In this document: positions 1-7,172 of the stretch, in pieces | Numbering within the stretch: the first letter of the stretch is position 1 | Layout of the letters: the number at the start of each line of letters is the position of its first letter | DNA from: Actinomycetota bacterium | GTDB lineage: Bacteria > Actinomycetota > Acidimicrobiia > IMCC26256 > JACDBD01 | NCBI GenBank assembly: GCA_013695115.1 | Contig: JACDBD010000131.1 | Span: 1-7,172, forward strand | DNA: 7,172 nucleotides | Direction of reading: 5' to 3' | Translations under genes and position numbers: made by a program | The notes under the pieces: model-generated | Databases searched by the model: none | Seen by the model: the letters and a program-made list of their open reading frames with translations, nothing else | What the model was told of the DNA's origin: nothing

Positions 1-227
1 GGCCGGCCGCCATCGCCGGGCTCGACACCCACGGCGGACCGATCGAAGCGGATCGTCCCGCCAACCTCTGTGTGATCGACCCCGCGGTCACCTGGGAAGT
101 CGACGGGGCGCGCCTGGCCAGCCGCGCCCACAACACGCCCTACGGCGGGCGCAAGCTCACCGGCCGGGTCCGGCACACGATCCTGCGGGGGGAGCCGGTC
201 GTGGTCGACGGGGTGGCGCAGCGGTGA
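1..227 (+). CDS. pyrC: Dihydroorotase, C-terminal end (5' partial)
   Basis: Only the last 74 residues are visible; the reading frame starts at base 3 and stops with TGA at 225-227. Dihydroorotase cyclises N-carbamoyl-aspartate to dihydroorotate, the third step of UMP synthesis, in the cytoplasm. The visible part contains the family's C-terminal signature: a PANLCVIDP strand (residues 20-28 of the fragment), then [17 protein letters not shown] and [12 protein letters not shown], which form the small beta domain that closes the amidohydrolase fold. The zinc ligands and catalytic Asp lie upstream of the window. Allantoinases and hydantoinases end in a similar way, but the NTPYGG wording and the overlap with carA make PyrC much more likely. 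Its stop overlaps the carA start as GTGA, so the two are probably translationally coupled. In Mycobacterium and Streptomyces a small membrane/PH-domain gene sits between pyrC and carA; here it is absent. Confidence 0.9.
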   Translation, partial: PAAIAGLDTHGGPIEADRPANLCVIDPAVTWEVDGARLASRAHNTPYGGRKLTGRVRHTILRGEPVVVDGVAQR

Positions 228-1311
228 CGACGCCGCGCGCGGCAGTACTCGTCCTGAAGGACGGCACCTCGTTCGAAGGCGAGGCGGTCGGCCATGTCCC
301 CGACGACGGGCCGGCGACCGGCGAGATCGTCTTCAACACCGCGCTCTCCGGCTACCAGGAGATTCTCACCGACCCGTCCTACGCCGGGCAGATCATCACG
401 TTCACCTACCCCCACATCGGCAACTACGGCGTCAACGACGACGACGCCGAGAGCCGGCGACCGTTCTGTCGGGGCGTGGTCGTGCGCGACCTGGCCCGGC
501 GACCGAGCAACTGGCGCGCCACCGGCGACCTCGACAGCTTCCTGCGCGAGCACCGCGTCCCCGGCATCACGGGTGTCGACACCCGCCGCCTCACCCGACA
601 CCTGCGTGAGCACGGCGCAATGCCGGGCGCGTTCGGCACCGACGAGGAGGGGGTGCGAGCCGCGGCCACCGCCGCGGGCGGCACCGACGGGCTCGACCTG
701 GTGGCCGAGGTCACGATCGACACGCCCTACCAGGCGGGCGTGCCCGACGCCGCCTGGCACGTCGTCGCCTACGACTACGGCATCAAGCGCAACATCCTGC
801 GCCACCTCGGAGCGGCGGGATGCTTCGTGGAGGTGGTGCCGGCGTCGACGCCCGCCGCCGACGTGCTCGCCCGCGATCCCGACGGCGTGTTCCTGTCCAA
901 CGGGCCCGGCGACCCCGCCGGCGTCGCCGGCGCGGCCGAGACCGTCCGCGCCCTGCTCGGGGAGGTCCCGGTGTTCGGGATCTGCCTCGGCCACCAGATC
1001 CTCGGCCTCGCCGTCGGCGCGACGAAGCTCAAGCTGCTCTTCGGCCACCACGGCGCCAACCATCCCGTCCGCCACGAGGCCACCGGCCGGGTCGAGATCA
1101 CCAGCCAGAACCACAACTACGCGGTCGACCTCACCGGTGTCAGCGGCGTCGAGCAGACCCACGTCAACCTCAACGACGGCATCTGTGAAGGGTTCCGCCT
1201 GCTCGACGCGCCCGCGTTCGGCGTCCAGTATCACCCCGAGGCGGGGCCGGGCCCCCACGATGCCCGCTACCTGTTCTCCGAGTTCACCGGCCTCATGGCC
1301 GCCACCGGCTA

Positions 1312-1312
<1 letters not shown>
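224..1312 (+). CDS. carA: Carbamoyl-phosphate synthase, small (glutaminase) subunit
   Basis: This is the 362-residue glutamine amidotransferase subunit of carbamoyl-phosphate synthase. It hydrolyses glutamine and passes ammonia to CarB for carbamoyl phosphate, the shared precursor of pyrimidines and arginine. Residues 1 to about 150 are the CarA-specific N-terminal domain, with the family landmarks [28 protein letters not shown] and [17 protein letters not shown]. Residues from about 180 to 355 are a class I glutamine amidotransferase domain: LSNGPGDP, then GICLGHQ with nucleophile Cys254, and QYHPEA giving His337 and Glu339, so the catalytic triad is complete. Length is slightly below E. coli CarA (382). 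The GTG start at 224 is chosen because it gives the usual short N-terminus ([14 protein letters not shown]) and overlaps the pyrC stop by 4 nt; a weak purine-rich stretch precedes it (near 209-215). It is followed by carB with a one-base overlap. Identification is very secure. Confidence 0.97.
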
Positions 1313-4634
<3,322 letters not shown>

Positions 4635-4635
<1 letters not shown>

Positions 4636-5576
4636 TGCGGGCCCGCGCCGTCGACACGCGCGTGCGCGTGGGGCCGCTCGAGCTCCCGAACCCGATCGTG
4701 GCGGCCTCGGGAACGTTCGGCCATGGCGACGAGGTCGCCCGGCTCTGCGATCCTTCGGCGCTCGGAGCGGTCACCGTCAAGTCGCTGGCGCCATACGAGT
4801 GGGCCGGCAACCCCGCGCCGCGCCTGCACATGACGACCGGCGGGATGCTCAACTCGGTCGGGCTCGACGGGCCGGGGGTCGAGCACTGGGTCGAGCACGA
4901 GCTGCCGGCGCTTCGGGATCTCGGAGCGCGCGTCATCGCGTCGGTGTGGGGCCGCACCGTGGACGACTTCGCCCTCGCGGCCAAGATGCTCCATCCCACG
5001 CGCGCCGACCTGATCGCGGTCGAGGTCAATGTCAGCTGCCCGAACCTCGAGGACCGGTCGCGGATGTTCGCCCACGCGCCCGAGCCGACAGCCGCGGCCG
5101 TCACCGCGGTGGTCGACGCCGTCGGCGGGCTCCCGGTGTTCGCCAAGTTGTCGCCCAACGTCGCCGACCTCAGCGATGTCGCCGGCGCCGCGCTGGCGGC
5201 AGGCGCGACCGGGCTGACGCTCGTGAACACGGTGCTCGGGCTCCTCGTCGACGCTGAGCGCCGCCGCCCCGTCCTCGGGGCCGGCGGCGGTGGGTTGTCG
5301 GGCCCCGCGATCAAACCGGTCGCGCTGCGGGTCGTCCACGACGTCGCCCGCGCCTATCCGGGCACGCCCATCATCGGGACGGGTGGGATCACCTCGGGCA
5401 CGGATGCGGCCGAGATGCTGCTGGCGGGGGCGAGCGCGGTCGGCGTAGGCACCGCCACCTTCCGCGACCCGCGGTCCCCCATCCGCATCGCCCGCGACCT
5501 CGCCCGCTGGTGCGCCCGGCACCGCGTGGCGCGCGTCGCCGAGCTGGTCGGCGCCCTGGAGGACGGCGGTGCCTGA
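4635..5576 (+). CDS. pyrD: Dihydroorotate dehydrogenase, class 1B-like catalytic subunit
   Basis: This 313-residue FMN enzyme oxidises dihydroorotate to orotate. The class 1 signature is Cys135 in VNVSCPN, the catalytic base; class 2 quinone-linked enzymes have Ser there. Resemblance is closest to class 1B PyrDB of Gram-positive bacteria: NPIVAASGTFG near the N-terminus, GNPAPRL..TGGMLNSVGLDGPG, AKLSPN with Lys171, TLVNTVLG, GGLSGPAIKPVAL, and the FMN-phosphate motif IIGTGGITSGTDAAEMLLAGASAVGVGTA near the C-terminus. No signal peptide or membrane helix is seen, consistent with a cytosolic enzyme. The ATG at 4635 is chosen because it overlaps the carB stop (TGATG), has GAGG at 4627-4630, and gives the normal N-terminus; the frame is open further upstream into carB but that extension is low-complexity shadow sequence. 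Class 1B enzymes normally work with PyrK, a FAD/2Fe-2S subunit passing electrons to NAD+, yet pyrK is not beside it. The physiological electron acceptor is therefore unclear. Confidence 0.94.
5558..5563 (+). promoter_or_regulatory. Ribosome binding site of pyrF
   Basis: GGAGGA lies inside the 3' end of pyrD, 5 nt before the GTG at 5569. It decides the pyrF start: the alternative in-frame ATG at 5584 would be 20 nt away from this site and has no good site of its own. Confidence 0.7.
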
Positions 5577-6297
5577 GAACGAGATGCCCGTCGAGGAGGT
5601 GCGGCAGCGGGTCGCGCTCGCGCTCGATGTCGGCGACCTCGCCGCCGCCGAGGCGGTGGCGCGTCGCCTGGCGCCGTGGTTCGGGATCGCCAAGGTGGGC
5701 ATGGAGCTGTACGCCGAAGCCGGACCGGAGGCGCTCGACCGGATGCACGAGCTCGGCTTCCGGGTGTTCGCCGACCTCAAGCTGTACGACATCCCCACGA
5801 CCGTCGAGCGGGCGGCCCGAGCGCTGGGCCGCCGCGGCGTCGAGTTCCTGAACTTCGCCACATATCCCCACGGCGAGGGGATGCTGCGCGCCGGCGTCGC
5901 CGGGCTGCTCGAGGGAGCACGCGACGGGGGCCACCCGGAGCCGGTGCCGCTCGCGGTCACGGTGCTGACGAGCGACCCCCGCACGGAGACGTTCGAGGAG
6001 CGACTCGACGCCGCCGCTGCGGCCGGTTGCCGCGGGGTCGTGTGCTCGGCGTACGAGGTCGAGGCCGTGCACGCGCGTCGCGCCGACCTCGCGACCATGG
6101 TCCCCGGGGTGAGGCTCCCCGGCGGCGACCACCACGACCAGGCTCGGGTGGCGACACCGGCCGAGGCGGTCCGAGCCGGGGCCGACTGGATGGTTGTCGG
6201 GCGCGCCGTCACCGCCGCAACCGACGCCGAAGCGGCCGCGACCGCGGTCGCGAGGTCCATAGCAGACGCGCTCGGCGCCCGCACCCGCGACACCTGA
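5569..6297 (+). CDS. pyrF: Orotidine 5'-phosphate decarboxylase (short, type 1)
   Basis: This 242-residue TIM-barrel enzyme decarboxylates OMP to UMP, the last step of the pathway. Visible motifs are Asp20 in ALALDV, Lys42 in AKVGMELY, the catalytic array Asp69-Lys71-Asp74 in ADLKLYDIPTTV, AVTVLTSD, VVCSAYEV, VPGVRLPGG..DQ, and the phosphate-binding MVVGRAVT with Arg212. Overall layout matches E. coli/Bacillus PyrF of about 230-245 residues, not the longer (about 275-285) type of Mycobacterium and Streptomyces. The usual VNVHAxGG strand-loop after the catalytic array is replaced by LNFATYPHGEG (Asn95-Gly102 region), an unusual reading described under findings. The GTG start overlaps pyrD by 8 nt and has GGAGGA 5 nt upstream. 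It is the last gene of the overlapped block; a non-coding gap follows. I see no hairpin with a T-run after it, so transcription may continue into mihF. Confidence 0.95.
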   Translation: MPENEMPVEEVRQRVALALDVGDLAAAEAVARRLAPWFGIAKVGMELYAEAGPEALDRMHELGFRVFADLKLYDIPTTVERAARALGRRGVEFLNFATYPHGEGMLRAGVAGLLEGARDGGHPEPVPLAVTVLTSDPRTETFEERLDAAAAAGCRGVVCSAYEVEAVHARRADLATMVPGVRLPGGDHHDQARVATPAEAVRAGADWMVVGRAVTAATDAEAAATAVARSIADALGARTRDT

Positions 6298-6306
6298 CCG
6301 CTCCGG

Positions 6307-6334
6307 TTGCCTGCGGGGGGCCGCTGCCTATACT
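6307..6334 (+). promoter_or_regulatory. Probable sigma-70/HrdB-type promoter for mihF-gmk
   Basis: A -35-like TTGCCT (6307-6312) and a -10-like TATACT (6329-6334, one mismatch to TATAAT) are separated by 16 bp. This is one of very few TATA-like hexamers in the window and it lies in the only sizeable gap before mihF. Transcription would start near 6341-6342, leaving a leader of about 90 nt before mihF. A separate promoter would let mihF and gmk be expressed independently of pyrimidine control. Called by eye from consensus; no transcript data. Confidence 0.6.
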
Positions 6335-6356
6335 CAGGCCCGGTCGTCGTCGAAGC

Positions 6357-6381
6357 GTGCCGCGTTCGGGATGCGCGGCGC
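6357..6381 (+). other. Hairpin in the mihF 5' leader
   Basis: GCCGCG (6359-6364) pairs perfectly with CGCGGC (6374-6379) around a 9-nt loop, and a U-G and a G-C pair extend the stem outward to 6357/6381. It sits between the predicted transcription start and the ribosome binding site and lacks a T-run, so it is not an intrinsic terminator. In DNA this GC-rich, short stems occur by chance, so a regulatory role is only a possibility. Confidence 0.35.
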
Positions 6382-6416
6382 TTGCGCGCAGTGTCCGCGA
6401 ACGTGCGTGCGAGATT

Positions 6417-6423
6417 GAGGAGG
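6417..6423 (+). promoter_or_regulatory. Ribosome binding site of mihF
   Basis: GAGGAGG lies 9 nt before the ATG at 6433. It fixes the start of mihF and argues against longer in-frame starts, such as the TTG at 6307 that falls inside the predicted -35 box. Confidence 0.8.
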
Positions 6424-6432
6424 TCGCCCGGT

Positions 6433-6747
6433 ATGCCGCTCCCGCCCTCGCTCACACCCGAGCAGCGTCAGGCCGCCCTCCAGAAGGCGGCCGCCGCCCG
6501 CCGGCAGCGCGCCGAGGTGAAGGAGAAGCTCAAGATGGGCTCGCTGAGCCTGCGGGAGCTCTTCGAGCAGGGTGACCGCGACGAGATCCTGGCCAAGCTC
6601 AAGGTGGTCAGCGTGCTCGAGTCGCTGCCGGGCGTCGGGAAGGTGCGGGCGCGCCGGCTCATGCAGGAACTCGACATCAGCGAGAGCCGCCGACTCCGCG
6701 GGCTCGGGCGCAACCAGCGCATGGCGCTCCTCGGCCGCTTCGGCTGA
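6433..6747 (+). CDS. mihF: Actinobacterial integration host factor (MihF/sIHF family)
   Basis: This 104-residue basic protein is a nucleoid-associated DNA-binding protein of the actinobacterial IHF family, unrelated in fold to enterobacterial IHF. The mycobacterial member was found as the host factor for phage L5 integration, and the Streptomyces member affects DNA topology. The N-terminal part (residues 8-35) is an Ala/Arg/Lys-rich helix, LTPEQRQAALQKAAAARRQR followed by AEVKEKLK. Residues 60-104 form the helix-two-turn-helix DNA-binding part with ESLPGVGKVRARRLM (hairpin PGVGK at 66-70) and the family ending RRLRGLGRNQRMALLGRFG. Length equals the corrected start of mycobacterial mIHF (about 105). 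The frame is open back to a TTG at 6307, giving a 42-residue extension, but the strong ribosome binding site and family alignment favour ATG 6433. It lies between pyrF and gmk, the conserved actinobacterial position, and probably has its own promoter. Its expected role is chromosome organisation, not pyrimidine synthesis. Confidence 0.95.
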   Translation: MPLPPSLTPEQRQAALQKAAAARRQRAEVKEKLKMGSLSLRELFEQGDRDEILAKLKVVSVLESLPGVGKVRARRLMQELDISESRRLRGLGRNQRMALLGRFG

Positions 6748-6762
6748 GCCCAGTTCGGCTGA
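6739..6762 (+). repeat. Short direct repeat duplicating the mihF stop
   Basis: TTCGGCTGA occurs at 6739-6747, where it encodes Phe-Gly-stop of MihF, and again at 6754-6762, exactly 15 bp later and in the same frame. Readthrough of the first stop would add only four residues before the second. It looks like a small tandem duplication at the gene end. Confidence 0.6.
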
Positions 6763-6768
6763 CGCAAG

Positions 6769-6790
6769 CGGCACGACCCATGGCGTGCCG
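6769..6790 (+). repeat. Perfect 7-bp inverted repeat, mihF-gmk spacer (hairpin 1)
   Basis: CGGCACG (6769-6775) and CGTGCCG (6784-6790) are exact reverse complements around an 8-nt loop ACCCATGG. With no T-run after it, it does not look like an intrinsic terminator. It could be an operator-like dyad or an RNA hairpin between the two genes. It shares its last base with a second, similar hairpin. Confidence 0.5.
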
Positions 6791-6805
6791 GACGACTTGG
6801 CGTCC
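6790..6805 (+). repeat. Perfect 5-bp inverted repeat, mihF-gmk spacer (hairpin 2)
   Basis: GGACG (6790-6794) pairs with CGTCC (6801-6805) around ACTTGG. It copies the design of the preceding hairpin: both contain ACGAC at the left stem-loop junction and TGGCGT or TTGGCGT at the right. Confidence 0.45.
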
Positions 6806-6811
6806 GAGCGA

Positions 6812-6824
6812 GCGCCCGCGGCGC
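6812..6824 (+). repeat. Small GC hairpin, mihF-gmk spacer (hairpin 3)
   Basis: GCGCC (6812-6816) and GGCGC (6820-6824) pair around a CGC loop. It is a stable but short stem, easily produced by chance in this composition. It is listed because it follows directly on two other stems. Confidence 0.3.
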
Positions 6825-6847
6825 AGGTACCCGGAGCCGCAGCGAGC

Positions 6848-6851
6848 GAGG
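6848..6851 (+). promoter_or_regulatory. Probable ribosome binding site of gmk
   Basis: GAGG lies 8 nt before the ATG at 6860. A better consensus match, TAAGGA at 6855-6860, touches that ATG and so is too close to serve it; that site is spaced instead for an out-of-frame ATG at 6867. Confidence 0.45.
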
Positions 6852-6859
6852 CAGTAAGG

Positions 6860-7172
6860 ATGGGTAATGCCGTTCTTCTAGCCATCGCCGGTCCCTCCGG
6901 GGTCGGCAAGGGCACGATCGTCCGCCGGCTCCTCGAGCGCGATCCGAGCCTGTGGTACTCGGTCTCGGCGACCACCCGGCCCCCACGAGACGACGAAGTC
7001 GACGGACGCGACTACATCTTCCTGAGCCGGGACGACTTCGAGCGGCTACGCGCCGAGGCGGGCTTCCTCGAGTCGTTCGACGTGTACGGCGATCTCAAGG
7101 GCACCCCGCGGGCGCCGGTGGAGGAGCACCTCGCCGCCGGGGACGACGTCCTGCTCGAGGTGGACGTCCAGG
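6860..7172 (+). CDS. gmk: Guanylate kinase, N-terminal 104 residues (3' partial)
   Basis: Guanylate kinase phosphorylates GMP to GDP with ATP, an essential cytoplasmic step of nucleotide supply. The fragment starts MGNAVLLAIAGPSGVGKGT, with the P-loop at residues 11-19. It then shows VSATTRPPR (Ser36, Arg40, Arg43) and EVDGRDYIFL (Tyr52), which are GMP-binding positions in the family. GFLES follows with Glu71, then GDLKGTPRAPVEEHL, and it runs off the window at LLEVDVQ. The ATG at 6860 is chosen because it puts the P-loop at the usual distance. The frame is also open upstream, where GTG 6785 or TTG 6797 would add 25 or 21 residues of Ala/Pro-rich sequence with no ribosome binding site. Gmk after mihF is the conserved actinobacterial order, and the two are probably cotranscribed. 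The Tyr that contacts the GMP phosphate in well-studied enzymes is Lys80 here. Confidence 0.94.
   Translation, partial: MGNAVLLAIAGPSGVGKGTIVRRLLERDPSLWYSVSATTRPPRDDEVDGRDYIFLSRDDFERLRAEAGFLESFDVYGDLKGTPRAPVEEHLAAGDDVLLEVDVQ

Noticed and set aside
140..1258. A 372-codon open frame on the - strand opposite carA
   Set aside because: Val/Gly/Asp/Arg-rich shadow translation without recognisable domains, wholly opposite a confirmed gene.
6309..6339. Inverted repeat GCCTG ... CAGGC around the predicted -10 region, considered as an operator or pyrF terminator
   Set aside because: Only 5 bp per arm with a 21-nt gap and no T-run; easily a chance match at this GC content.
6307..6432. A longer MihF beginning at TTG 6307 (146 residues)
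   Set aside because: The added 42 residues are not part of the family, the TTG lies within the predicted -35 box, and a strong Shine-Dalgarno sits just before ATG 6433. Over-long annotation of the mycobacterial homologue is a known precedent.

Overview
The window is a stretch of very GC-rich DNA (about 70% by eye, not computed) carrying genes on the + strand only. It holds most of a de novo pyrimidine operon followed by two housekeeping genes: the 3' end of pyrC, then carA, carB, pyrD, pyrF, mihF and the 5' end of gmk. A MihF-type integration host factor directly upstream of gmk, downstream of pyr genes, is an arrangement of Actinomycetota (Mycobacterium and Streptomyces share it). The details differ from those two genera. 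No extra membrane/PH-domain gene lies between pyrC and carA. PyrD resembles class 1B rather than class 2. PyrF is the short E. coli/Bacillus-like type of about 240 residues. A deep-branching actinobacterial class such as Acidimicrobiia would fit, but that placement is an inference.

Bases 1-6297 are packed coding sequence. PyrC overlaps carA by 4 nt, carA overlaps carB by 1 nt, carB overlaps pyrD by 1 nt, and pyrD overlaps pyrF by 8 nt, so there is not one untranslated base between the five genes. CarA and CarB together make carbamoyl phosphate, PyrC makes dihydroorotate, PyrD makes orotate and PyrF makes UMP. Missing from the visible part are pyrB (probably upstream), pyrE, and the PyrK electron-transfer subunit that a class 1B PyrD normally needs.

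Bases 6298-6432 are a non-coding gap with a good sigma-70/HrdB-like promoter (TTGCCT, 16 bp, TATACT) and a leader hairpin. They lead to mihF, which has a strong ribosome binding site. Bases 6748-6859 between mihF and gmk hold a duplicated stop-codon segment and three short perfect inverted repeats. Two of these look like copies of one design. Gmk starts at 6860 and runs off the window.

This is mainly an ordinary core-metabolism region. I see no mobile element, CRISPR array, tRNA, rRNA or defence system. The points worth a second look are small: the missing pyrK, unusual residues at ligand-binding sites of PyrF and Gmk, and the structured mihF-gmk spacer with an out-of-frame mini-ORF over the gmk start.
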